This document shows, in pieces, positions 8,705 to 16,451 of a stretch of DNA of 64,000 nucleotides. Source of the DNA: an uncultured Clostridia bacterium (lineage in GTDB: Bacteria; Bacillota; Clostridia; UBA1381); assembly GCA_934444735.1 (NCBI GenBank), contig CAKSDE010000009.1:1-64000 (forward strand), in the 5' to 3' direction. The notes below the pieces were generated by a model. It saw nothing but the letters and a program-made list of their open reading frames with translations. It searched no databases and was not told the origin of the DNA. Positions within the stretch are counted from its first letter, which is position 1. Each line of letters starts with the position of its first letter. The position numbers were made by a program, and so were the translations under genes.

Positions 8705-9675
8705 TTGTCAAATGTATTCCAGAAATCCAAAACCGCTCTTTCGTAATTGTACTTATCCTCATAGTAGCTCATCGCATGATCCGCACCCGGCACAATCAAA
8801 AGCCGTTTCGGCGATATACAAGCCTTATAATTTTCATATGTCATTTCAACCGGCACAAAATGATCGTCTGTCCCATGCACAAACAATACCGGAATCGTGG
8901 TATTTTTAAGTGCGTCCACAGTCGAATAATTTCCCGAATCCATAGAAATCTTACGTTTGCAGATAGCGTCGGCAAATGCACTGCGCACACCGTATGCCAT
9001 GTGCAGATTATTGTTTGCCACGTGCTTCCAAATTGCTTTCGGCGATGTAAATCCGCAGTCTGCCATAATCCCGTGTACATTTTCCGGCAAATCCAGATCC
9101 GACGCCATCAAAACGGTTGTCGCACCCATTGATATTCCGGCAAGGTAGATCGGTATATTGTTTCCCGCACGGCATATTGCCCATTTCACCCATGCCTTGC
9201 AGTCATATCGCTCGGTCAGCCCGAACCCCATATAATCACCGTCGCTGTTATTCTGTCCGCGCTGTTCAACGTATAAAACGCTGCACCCGTTTTTATGCCA
9301 AAAATCCGAAATCAAACCAAAATCCCGATCCCATGACGATCTCCAACCATGAAATGCAATAATCAGTCTTTTCGCATCATCGCAATGATAATAATGACCG
9401 ATAAGCTGAAGTCCCTCATCATTTACGATTTTTACCGTTTCATGCACCTGCTCTTTTAAGTTTGCCGATGCCACCTTGCATATCATAACAAACTCTTCGT
9501 CCTGACTGTTTCCGGCTATATACTTGCCCGCCTTTTTCATTATCTTCGGCTGCTCCCGGTCAAGCGCCGTTTTCACCCACAATCTTGTTGTAAGATATGC
9601 CGTACCGACCGCAGTTGCTGCCGCCGCTGCCGTTATACCTGCCGCCATCAATATTTTTTTATTCAAATCCTTCAT
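8701..9675 (-). CDS. Alpha/beta hydrolase, membrane anchored
   Basis: 324-residue alpha/beta-hydrolase fold protein. An N-terminal hydrophobic helix (residues ~9-30, Ala/Thr rich) suggests a membrane anchor or uncleaved signal. Catalytic features are HGWRSSWDRD (oxyanion region), the nucleophile elbow AGISMGA, Asp in HGTDDHFVP and His in PGADHAMSY. It resembles the BAAT/dienelactone-hydrolase-like and YqkD group of serine hydrolases. The substrate cannot be told. It is monocistronic with its own promoter (9765-9794) and a terminator shared with mnmE. Confidence 0.85.
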   Translation of the reverse strand: MKDLNKKILMAAGITAAAAATAVGTAYLTTRLWVKTALDREQPKIMKKAGKYIAGNSQDEEFVMICKVASANLKEQVHETVKIVNDEGLQLIGHYYHCDDAKRLIIAFHGWRSSWDRDFGLISDFWHKNGCSVLYVEQRGQNNSDGDYMGFGLTERYDCKAWVKWAICRAGNNIPIYLAGISMGATTVLMASDLDLPENVHGIMADCGFTSPKAIWKHVANNNLHMAYGVRSAFADAICKRKISMDSGNYSTVDALKNTTIPVLFVHGTDDHFVPVEMTYENYKACISPKRLLIVPGADHAMSYYEDKYNYERAVLDFWNTFDK

Positions 9676-9764
9676 AACAATAACCGTTCCTTTCCGCGCC
9701 CGCTATATCTCAATTAAATTTATTCTTTCCTGATTACTGATTATTAAACATTTTTTTCAAGTTC

Positions 9765-9794
9765 ATTTTACCACCATTTTACAAGCAATGTCAA
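9765..9794 (-). promoter_or_regulatory. Promoter of the alpha/beta hydrolase gene
   Basis: Minus-strand TTGACA, an 18-bp spacer and TAAAAT. Both hexamers are near consensus. The leader to the start codon is about 85 nt. Confidence 0.65.
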
Positions 9795-9848
9795 TAGCGT
9801 TCGGAAGAGTTTACAGTTTATACACAAAACATTTACATAAAAAAAATG

Positions 9849-9888
9849 AAGTTGAGTGCAAAACCAAATCGTTTTTTTCACTCAACTT
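9849..9888 (-). terminator. Terminator of the DMT transporter gene
   Basis: 10-bp stem AAGTTGAGTG/CACTCAACTT with an A/T-rich loop that can extend the pairing, located 7 bases after the transporter stop. Confidence 0.7.
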
Positions 9889-9895
9889 ACAAATT

Positions 9896-10753
9896 TTAAA
9901 GCAAACATAAAAGCCCGGCAAAAGCTATCCCTACAGGAATAAGGCTCTTATAATTTTTATTTTCTCCGATCAGCATACTCAAAAGCGTTGAGAAGATAAT
10001 CACACCGCCGGTTACAATCGGATACTGCACCGTTGCCTGAACGTGCTTTATCGCAACAAGAAGAATCAACTCCGCACCGTTATTAACCACTCCGTACAGC
10101 AACATGCTTATGTACGCTCTTTTCGATTTCACAATCCTGTTCTTCTTTGTTTTTATGCGTTTTACCGCAAGCCATATTATACCGAAAAGCGATATAATCA
10201 CTGCCTGTATACACATATATTGCAGCGATCCCACAACCTGCATTCCGCTGTTCTGATGAACAGTCGTAATAACTCCGAAAGATCCGTTTACAAAAAATAC
10301 CGCTATCAGATACAATATTGCTTTCCTGTCTGTTTTCCCGCCGCGGCTGTCCAAATAAAGCGCTGCTATAACCAAGATACAGCATAAAACCTTGCCCCAA
10401 GTAAGCGGCTCCGAGAAGAACAGAATACCTGCCACAAACGGCACAAGCATTCCTCCGAGCATTGTGAACATCGAATATTTTGATAAATCCACCTTCGACA
10501 GCGCCTTTAAATTCAAAACAGCAAACAATATCAAAAAAAGTGAATGTATGCCCGCACAAAACAGTGAAAACGGCGTAAACTGCACCTGTGCGCGCATAAG
10601 AATCATCAACAGCACAAATGTTTCCGCCCACGATACCGTCGAAAAAAGAACCGCCGTATCAAATCCGCTCTCACATTCTCTCTCCACTCTCTGATTTAAA
10701 TAAAATGCAAACGCAAAAAGTACGGTTGCAAAAACCAATAATGCATAATACAT
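9896..10753 (-). CDS. EamA/DMT-family transporter
   Basis: 285-residue polytopic membrane protein with about ten hydrophobic segments spread over its length, arranged as two halves as in drug/metabolite transporters (EamA). No signal peptide or soluble domain is visible. The second half contains GVVNNGAELILLVAIKHV and ends near GIAFAGLLCLL. Substrate is unknown. It has its own consensus promoter and terminator, so it is independent of sigF upstream. Confidence 0.8.
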   Translation of the reverse strand: MYYALLVFATVLFAFAFYLNQRVERECESGFDTAVLFSTVSWAETFVLLMILMRAQVQFTPFSLFCAGIHSLFLILFAVLNLKALSKVDLSKYSMFTMLGGMLVPFVAGILFFSEPLTWGKVLCCILVIAALYLDSRGGKTDRKAILYLIAVFFVNGSFGVITTVHQNSGMQVVGSLQYMCIQAVIISLFGIIWLAVKRIKTKKNRIVKSKRAYISMLLYGVVNNGAELILLVAIKHVQATVQYPIVTGGVIIFSTLLSMLIGENKNYKSLIPVGIAFAGLLCLL

Positions 10754-10785
10754 ATTTTTCCCTCCAACTCATCTGTACAAGTTAC

Positions 10786-10814
10786 ATTATAACCCATAAA
10801 GTATGAGTTGTCAA
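10786..10814 (-). promoter_or_regulatory. Consensus promoter of the DMT transporter gene
   Basis: On the minus strand TTGACA, a 17-bp spacer and TATAAT: both hexamers are perfect. It lies in the 69-base gap after the sigF stop and would give a strong constitutive transcript with a leader of about 30 nt. Confidence 0.8.
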
Positions 10815-10822
10815 GAAAAAAA

Positions 10823-11518
10823 TTATTTTGTGCACATATCCCTCATCTTTTCCAAAACACGCTTTTCTATCCTCGACACCTGCACCTGCGACACCCCCAC
10901 AATCTGCGCAACCTGCGACTGTGTTTTCTCTTTAAAGTATCGCAGGACAATAATCTGCCGTTCTCTTTTGTCGAGCTTATCGAGCATCGTACGTATCATG
11001 AGCTTATTTATGATAATATTTTCATTATCCGGAGCCTTCAGCCGCTCACCCACGGGCGAGTCCTCACCCTCATAATATATCGATTCGGGGTATGCCGCCG
11101 CATCAAATGCCTCCAAAAGCTCCTCCGTTGTCACTCCGCATTTTTGGGAAATTTCGTTTATTGTCGGCTCACGCTTCAGCTCACGTCTCAAAAGCTCCTC
11201 CGCTCTCCAGCCTTTTATCGCATTTTCCTTTATTTTTCTCGATATTTTTATCAAGCCGTCGTCCCGTAAAAAGCGCCGTATTTCCCCCATAATCATAGGT
11301 ACGGCATACGTCGAAAAACGGACGTCATATGTAGTGTCGAAGCGTTTAACCGCCTTTATAAGCCCCATTGCACCCACCTGTGCAAGCTCTTCAAAATCAT
11401 AACCGCGATTGGTGAATTTTTTTGCTGCGCTCATAACAAGTCCCATGTTTTCCTCAACAAGCTCGTCCTCCGCCGCCTTATCCCCCTTTTTTAAGCGCTC
11501 CAATAATAATTCATTCAT
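10823..11518 (-). CDS. sigF: Sigma-F, early forespore sigma factor
   Basis: 231-residue sporulation sigma factor, third gene of the spoIIA operon. Region 2 reads LVEENMGLVMSAAKKFTNRGYDFEELAQVGAMGLIKAVKRF in pieces typical of sigma F, and region 4 ends SQVAQIVGVSQVQVSRIEKRVLEKM. It is held inactive by SpoIIAB until septation. The start ATG overlaps the spoIIAB stop by 4 bases, pointing to translational coupling. Confidence 0.95.
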   Translation of the reverse strand: MNELLLERLKKGDKAAEDELVEENMGLVMSAAKKFTNRGYDFEELAQVGAMGLIKAVKRFDTTYDVRFSTYAVPMIMGEIRRFLRDDGLIKISRKIKENAIKGWRAEELLRRELKREPTINEISQKCGVTTEELLEAFDAAAYPESIYYEGEDSPVGERLKAPDNENIIINKLMIRTMLDKLDKRERQIIVLRYFKEKTQSQVAQIVGVSQVQVSRIEKRVLEKMRDMCTK

Positions 11519-11934
11519 TTTCCTATTACCTTTGTCATTTTTACACTTGTGCCCATTCCTAAGCTGCTCGACACCTCAACCTCGTCCATAAAGCTCTCCA
11601 TAATCGAAAAGCCCATTCCGGATCTTTCAAGCTCGGGTTTCCCCGTATAAAGCGGCTCTCTTGCTTTCTCCACATCTTTTATTCCGCATCCCTTGTCCGA
11701 CACTGTATACTCAATTTTGTTCCCCGATATTTTCCCCTCCAGCCGCACCATTCCGACCGTATTTTCATATCCATGTATAATCGCGTTTGTAACCGCCTCG
11801 GATATTGCCGTTTTTATCTCCGCAACCTCCTCCAGAGTCGGGTTTAACTGGCTCACAAAAGCCGTTGCCACCATGCGCGCAAAGCTTTCATTTTCAGATT
11901 TATTTATAAATTCCAGACACATAACGTTTTCCAT
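11515..11934 (-). CDS. spoIIAB: Anti-sigma-F factor / serine kinase SpoIIAB
   Basis: 139-residue GHKL-fold ATP-binding protein that binds sigma F and phosphorylates SpoIIAA. The N box is EAVTNAIIHGYEN, the G1 box DKGCGIKDVEKAREPLYT and the G2 region ERSGMGFSIMESFMD. Length is normal. It sits between spoIIAA (18-base gap) and sigF (4-base overlap), the canonical operon order. Confidence 0.96.
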   Translation of the reverse strand: MENVMCLEFINKSENESFARMVATAFVSQLNPTLEEVAEIKTAISEAVTNAIIHGYENTVGMVRLEGKISGNKIEYTVSDKGCGIKDVEKAREPLYTGKPELERSGMGFSIMESFMDEVEVSSSLGMGTSVKMTKVIGK

Positions 11935-11952
11935 TTAATTCACCCCTTTTCA

Positions 11953-12288
11953 TCACACAAGTTCCAAAGCCTGTTCAAGCTTATCGCACATACGCACAAT
12001 TTTATCGATACCCGACATTTCGATTATCCGCCGCGTCTGTTTTTTCGTACCGAAAATTATCACCTTGCCGCCCAGCATTTTTGAGATTTTGTATCTGCCC
12101 ATAATCACGCCGATTCCGGAGCTGTCCATAAATCCCACTTTGCTGAAATCAAAAATAATGTTTATCGCATTCGTGCTTTTTATCTTGCGGTCAACAGCTT
12201 CACGCAGCTTGCCTGCCATATGATGATCCAGTTCGCCGTCAATATTCACAAGCAGCGTATGCTTGTCCCCGATCAATCTGATGTCCAT
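11953..12288 (-). CDS. spoIIAA: Anti-anti-sigma-F factor SpoIIAA
   Basis: 111-residue STAS-domain protein. The phosphorylated Ser lies in FMDSSGIGVIMGRYK, the family motif. In its dephosphorylated form it frees sigma F from SpoIIAB in the forespore. ATG start with GGAGGGAAAAG before it. First gene of the spoIIA operon behind a sigma-H type promoter. The phosphatase SpoIIE is not in this window. Confidence 0.96.
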   Translation of the reverse strand: MDIRLIGDKHTLLVNIDGELDHHMAGKLREAVDRKIKSTNAINIIFDFSKVGFMDSSGIGVIMGRYKISKMLGGKVIIFGTKKQTRRIIEMSGIDKIVRMCDKLEQALELV

Positions 12289-12335
12289 ACTTTTCCCTCC
12301 TGTTTTTTATACTTTTACCTGTTCAATACTTCTTA

Positions 12336-12389
12336 CTTCACCGCATTTATACAAAAATCCTTGAAAGATTTTTGGTAAGTTTTGTCGAA
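12336..12389 (-). promoter_or_regulatory. Sigma-H promoter and 0A box of the spoIIA operon
   Basis: On the minus strand AGGATTT (12355-12361), 12 bp and GGTGAAG (12336-12342) match the sigma-H pattern RnAGGAwWW-N11-12-RnnGAAT except for the last base. Twenty bp further upstream, TTTGTCGAA (12381-12389, plus strand) is an exact 0A box core. Both fit the known double control of spoIIA by sigma H and phosphorylated Spo0A. Confidence 0.75.
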
Positions 12390-12473
12390 CACATTTTTTC
12401 GTATCTCCTATTTCTCCATAATATTTATATATATATTAAAAATCTGCAAATGCCCCTAAAAAGCAACAAAAAA

Positions 12474-12780
12474 GAGCTGTTAAAAAATCAATTGATTTTT
12501 TAACAGCTCCATACTCTTTAGTAAGGGGATAGAAAAAAGCTTTGGAATTAGCAAACTGAGCCAAAGCTTTAGCTTGGGGATACCCGATGGCGTACATAGG
12601 TACGTCGAGGGCGAAGTTTGCTGATAGCAAGAAAAGAAATGATTTTATGAAAAATCATACTTTTTTTGATTTTTCTACTTTAACAAAACTAAACCACAAC
12701 AATCATATTGCCAATAATGTTGCGTATTTTACTTTTTTATTGCGTTCCGGAGTTTTTTTACATTCCCTTTTTACATTTCT
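12474..12780. repeat. Long copy of the dispersed nested-palindrome family
   Basis: It fills the gap between the spoIIA control region and the uvrC stop. It holds a perfect 36-nt palindrome at 12474-12509 (arms GAGCTGTTAAAAAATCAA), then GGGGATAGAAAAAAGCTTTGG, a middle part of ~200 bases containing GAAAAATCAAA, and ends on the minus strand with GGGAATGTAAAAAAACTCCG, which overlaps the last bases of uvrC. No coding capacity is credible. The palindrome could also act as the uvrC terminator. Confidence 0.7.
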
Positions 12781-14627
12781 TTAAAATAATCCACTATATT
12801 TTGCGCGGTTTTTGAATCTATCCCCGCATCTTTTAAATCTTCCACACTTGCTTTTTCGATATTCTCTATGCTCTTGAATTTTTCCAAAAGCAGCGAGCGT
12901 TTTTTCTCGCCCACACCGGCAATATTGTCAAGCTCCGACTTCACCGCAGCGGCAGTACGAAGCGTTCTGTGATAGGTTATCGCAAAACGGTGCACCTCGT
13001 CCTGAATGCTTGTAATAAAGTTGAATATCCCCGACGTCATACTGACCTCTGCCTCGCCGTCCTCGCTCAAAAGCCCGCGCGTCTTGTGCTTATCATTCTT
13101 GACCATCCCGTAAACAGGTATATCCACATCGATTTCCTCCAAAATGCTCTTAGCCGCGCTCATCTGTCCCTTGCCGCCGTCGACAAAGATAACATCGGGA
13201 AATGGGAGAAATTTTGCGTCCTTTTCATCAAGTTCACCCGACTCTATCAGCTCTTCTTCATCAAGTGCATTACGAAAACGCCTGTAAATGACCTCTCTCA
13301 TCGCATGGTAATCGTCCGCACCCTCAAAAAATTTTATCTTGAATTTGCGGTACGCCGATTTATACGGCTTTCCGTTTACGAAAACAACCATTCCGGCAAC
13401 ATTGTTCGTCCCCGAAATATTTGAAATATCGTATGCCTCGATTCGTTTTACGGGCTTTATCAGCCCCAAAACCTTTGCAAGCTGTTCACCGTTTCTGTAG
13501 CGCTGCTCCTCACGCTCTTTCATAGCACGGTAGTTTGTTACCGCCTGCGCCGTATTTTTCTTTACAAGCCGCATCAGGTCGGCTTTTTCACCAATCTTCG
13601 GCGCGTGGATTTTCACACGTCTTTTTGCCAATCCTCCGAGCCAGTCCTCAATAAGCTCCGAATCCTCAATCTCGCAGCTGAGCAGTATGAGCGGCGGTAT
13701 ATACATATTCTCGGAATAAAACTGCTTTATAAATTCCAAAAGCGCACCGGCATCATTTTCCGCATCGTCCAGCCGATAGCTTTCTCTGCCTAAAATCTTT
13801 CCGCTCCTTATAAAAAACGCCTCGACAAATGCCTTATTATCGTAAATCTCCGCACCGATTATATCCAGATCGTTCTGTCTGTCCGAATTGATTATGCGCT
13901 GTTTTTCGTCGAGTGCCTTTATCGCCTTTATGCGGTCGCGCAAAGCCGCCGCCGTCTCATAATCAAACTCCTCTGCCGCCTCATTCATGCGCTTTGTCAT
14001 ATCCTTCACCAAAGCCGTATGGTCCCCCTGCAAAAATTCGCATATTTCCTCATAAAGATGTCTGTATTCCTCACGGCTCACACTCCCCGTACAGGGTGCG
14101 ATACACTTTTTTATGTGATAATTAAGGCACGGTCTGCCCTTTCCTATATCCTGCGGAAATTTTCTGCTGCACGTAGGCGGCTTAAATACCTTTTGGATCA
14201 ACTCCAGATTATTTTTCACCGTGCCGTTTCCTACGTACGGTCCGAAATACTTCGCTCCGTCATTTTTTAAAATACGCGACACCTCAATGTTCGGGTATTC
14301 TTTCTGCATATTCACCTTAATGTACGGATAATTTTTATCGTCCTTTAAAAGGATATTATACTTCGGACGGTATTTTTTTATCAGATTACACTCCAAAACA
14401 AGCGCCTCGATTTCGGTACCCGTAACGATATATTCAAAGTAGCTGACCTTTGCGACCATCGCCTTAACCTTCGGCGTATGCTTTTCGGTGCTACGAAAAT
14501 ACTGCCGCACACGGTTTTTCAAAATCTTCGCCTTGCCGACATATATTACGGTATCGCTCGCATCATGCATTATATATACTCCCGGCTGATCGGGGAGATT
14601 TTTCAATTCATCTTCCAAATTAAACAT
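12771..14627 (-). CDS. uvrC: Excinuclease ABC subunit C
   Basis: 618-residue UvrC that makes both incisions in nucleotide excision repair with UvrA and UvrB. In order: GIY-YIG nuclease domain (PGVYIMHDASDTVIYVGKAK, residues ~12-95), UVR/UvrB-binding motif (MNEAAEEFDYETAAALRDRI), RNase-H-like nuclease domain (EAYDISNISG, VFVNGKPYKSAYRKF, VDGGKGQMSAA) and C-terminal helix-hairpin-helix repeats. I start it at ATG 14627 behind GAGGT. The frame stays open upstream through a palindrome but is not family-like there. Confidence 0.97.
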   Translation of the reverse strand: MFNLEDELKNLPDQPGVYIMHDASDTVIYVGKAKILKNRVRQYFRSTEKHTPKVKAMVAKVSYFEYIVTGTEIEALVLECNLIKKYRPKYNILLKDDKNYPYIKVNMQKEYPNIEVSRILKNDGAKYFGPYVGNGTVKNNLELIQKVFKPPTCSRKFPQDIGKGRPCLNYHIKKCIAPCTGSVSREEYRHLYEEICEFLQGDHTALVKDMTKRMNEAAEEFDYETAAALRDRIKAIKALDEKQRIINSDRQNDLDIIGAEIYDNKAFVEAFFIRSGKILGRESYRLDDAENDAGALLEFIKQFYSENMYIPPLILLSCEIEDSELIEDWLGGLAKRRVKIHAPKIGEKADLMRLVKKNTAQAVTNYRAMKEREEQRYRNGEQLAKVLGLIKPVKRIEAYDISNISGTNNVAGMVVFVNGKPYKSAYRKFKIKFFEGADDYHAMREVIYRRFRNALDEEELIESGELDEKDAKFLPFPDVIFVDGGKGQMSAAKSILEEIDVDIPVYGMVKNDKHKTRGLLSEDGEAEVSMTSGIFNFITSIQDEVHRFAITYHRTLRTAAAVKSELDNIAGVGEKKRSLLLEKFKSIENIEKASVEDLKDAGIDSKTAQNIVDYFKEM

Positions 14628-14639
14628 AATTAACCTCAA

Positions 14640-14690
14640 AAAAATCAAAGGCTGTTTAAAAATCAATTGATTTTTTAAACAGCCCCATGC
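14640..14690. repeat. Palindrome copy upstream of uvrC
   Basis: A near-perfect 35-nt palindrome at 14650-14684 (arms GGCTGTTTAAAAATCAA) preceded by AAAATCAAA, the same core as in the copies at 12.5, 21.6 and 63.6 kb. It lies between the ptsH stop and the uvrC start and may terminate ptsH transcription. Confidence 0.75.
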
Positions 14691-14715
14691 TCCAACATTA
14701 TAAAATACCGGCAAA

Positions 14716-14979
14716 TTATTCCGTGAAATTAGATGTTATCAATTTAATCAATGCTTCTACCGCATCTTCTTCATCTACACCGTCTGCGATTATATTTATG
14801 GTTGTACCCTTTGTTATTCCCAAAGATAAAACACCAAGCAAACTCTTTGCGTTTACCTTTCTTTCTTCTCTTTCAACCCAAATGCTTGATTTAAATTCAT
14901 TTGCTTTTTGAATGAAGAAAGTGGCCGGTCTCGCATGTAAACCTACTTGATTCTGCACTACTACTTCTTTTGAAAACAT
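14716..14979 (-). CDS. ptsH: Phosphocarrier protein HPr
   Basis: 87-residue HPr. His15 in GLHARPA (phosphorylated by enzyme I) and Ser46 in NAKSLLGVLSLG (target of HPr kinase, catabolite repression) are both present, which separates it from Crh. I start at ATG 14979. Upstream in-frame codons encode a leader without family similarity. It has its own promoter. No enzyme I gene is nearby. Confidence 0.93.
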   Translation of the reverse strand: MFSKEVVVQNQVGLHARPATFFIQKANEFKSSIWVEREERKVNAKSLLGVLSLGITKGTTINIIADGVDEEDAVEALIKLITSNFTE

Positions 14980-15063
14980 GATAGTAATCCCCCGTTTCAG
15001 TTCGTATAACAATAAAATAATGTACCGGTCCACACCTCAAAAAGCGAACCATGATATAAGAAT

Positions 15064-15092
15064 ATAATACACAATTTTTCGGGTATCGTCAA
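15064..15092 (-). promoter_or_regulatory. Promoter of ptsH
   Basis: On the minus strand TTGACG, 17 bp and TATTAT, about 85 bases before the ptsH start. Confidence 0.7.
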
Positions 15093-15158
15093 TACTTTTC
15101 CCCCCTTATTCGGGGTTCAAAAGCAATTTTTAGTAAGAATACCCTATATTAGATTATT

Positions 15159-16202
15159 TTATACATCTTTTTCGTTCATTTCAACAACCGTCTCTTTTTG
15201 GGGTTTCATCTTCTCGCGAATCTGTCTGTCGATATCCGCCGTAAACTCCTGATTTTCAACCATGTACTTTCTCACATTATCTCTGCCCTGACCGAGTCTG
15301 TCGCCGTTATATGAGAACCACGCGCCGCTCTTCTGGATTATACCCATATTAACCGCAACGTCCAAGATATTACCCTCTTTGGATATTCCCTGACCGTACA
15401 ATATGTCAAATTCCGCTTCTTTAAAAGGCGGTGCAACCTTATTTTTAACGACCTTTACGCGCGTCTTGTTTCCGATAAATTCGGTGCCGTTTTTGATTGC
15501 CTCCAGACGTCTTACATCAAGACGTACCGACGAGAAGTATTTCAGCGCCTTTCCGCCCGGAGTCGTTTCGGGATTTCCGTAAACCACGCCTACCTTCTCA
15601 CGCAGCTGATTTATGAATATAACGGTAGTGCCGGCTTTACTGGTGATTGCGGTAAGCTTTCTTAATGCCTGCGACATAAGTCTTGCCAAAAGTCCGACAT
15701 GAGCATCTCCCATTTCGCCGTCGATTTCCGCTCTCGGCACAAGCGCCGCAACAGAGTCGATTACAATAACGTCCAGAGCGCCGCTCCTTACCAGTGCCTC
15801 AACAATCTCCAGTGCCTGTTCGCCTGTATCGGGCTGTGCCACTATCAGATCGTCTATATCAACGCCCAGGTTCTTTGCATATACCGGGTCAAGTGCGTGC
15901 TCGGCATCTATAAATGCAGCCTCTCCGCCGCGTTTTTGAGCCTCTGCGACGATATGCAGCGCAACAGTCGTCTTACCCGAAGATTCGGGGCCGTATATCT
16001 CTATAACTCTTCCTCTCGGGATTCCGCCTACTCCCAAAGCCATATCCAAAGTCATCGACCCTGTCGGTATAACGTCCACATTTACGGCAGTCGCCTGACC
16101 AAGCTTCATTATGCTGCCTTTTCCGTACTGTTTTTCTATAATATCAAATACCGCGCCGAGCGCTTTCTTCTTATCATCGGTTGAAATTGTTTTCTCCGCC
16201 AT
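15159..16202 (-). CDS. recA: Recombinase A
   Basis: 347-residue RecA, the strand-exchange ATPase and SOS co-protease. Walker A is GPESSGKT (about residue 70), Walker B region VIVIDSVAAL, and loop L2 contains INQLREKVGV. The C-terminal extension ends in an acidic stretch. ATG start after AAAGGAT. Its promoter carries a LexA site. Confidence 0.98.
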   Translation of the reverse strand: MAEKTISTDDKKKALGAVFDIIEKQYGKGSIMKLGQATAVNVDVIPTGSMTLDMALGVGGIPRGRVIEIYGPESSGKTTVALHIVAEAQKRGGEAAFIDAEHALDPVYAKNLGVDIDDLIVAQPDTGEQALEIVEALVRSGALDVIVIDSVAALVPRAEIDGEMGDAHVGLLARLMSQALRKLTAITSKAGTTVIFINQLREKVGVVYGNPETTPGGKALKYFSSVRLDVRRLEAIKNGTEFIGNKTRVKVVKNKVAPPFKEAEFDILYGQGISKEGNILDVAVNMGIIQKSGAWFSYNGDRLGQGRDNVRKYMVENQEFTADIDRQIREKMKPQKETVVEMNEKDV

Positions 16203-16231
16203 ATTTTTTTATCCTTTCATCGCATTTTATA

Positions 16232-16282
16232 GAACATTTGTTCTGCTTTCTCTATTATACAACTATTTTTCCGAAATTACAA
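16232..16282 (-). promoter_or_regulatory. recA promoter with LexA (SOS) box
   Basis: Minus-strand TTGTAA (16277-16282), 17 bp and TATAAT (16254-16259) form the promoter. The exact Gram-positive SOS box GAACATTTGTTC (16232-16243) lies just downstream of the -10, at the start of transcription, where LexA would block RNA polymerase. Confidence 0.9.
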
Positions 16283-16317
16283 GTCTTTTTTTAAATTTTT
16301 TTAAAATTTTATAAAAA

Positions 16318-16357
16318 AGGAGCTGCAAGCAAGTAAATCCATCTTGCCGCAGCTCCT
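16318..16357 (-). terminator. Terminator of the 1651-residue surface protein gene
   Basis: Stem AGGAGCTGC/GCAGCTCCT, extended inside by GCAAG/CTTGC, followed on the minus strand by a run of T and AT-rich sequence. It ends the large surface locus. The 95 bases between it and the stop codon show nothing else. Confidence 0.85.
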
Positions 16358-16451
16358 CTTTATCTATATTTGGGGGCAGAAATCCAAGATCAGCACCCCA
16401 CCTCCCCATAAAAATTATCAGATCAAACTGCTTTTATTTTTTTAACACCCC

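Noticed and set aside
12436..12630. 64-codon open frame in the spoIIA-uvrC gap
   Set aside because: It is formed by the palindrome and its flanks, whose words recur in other intergenic copies in different frames.
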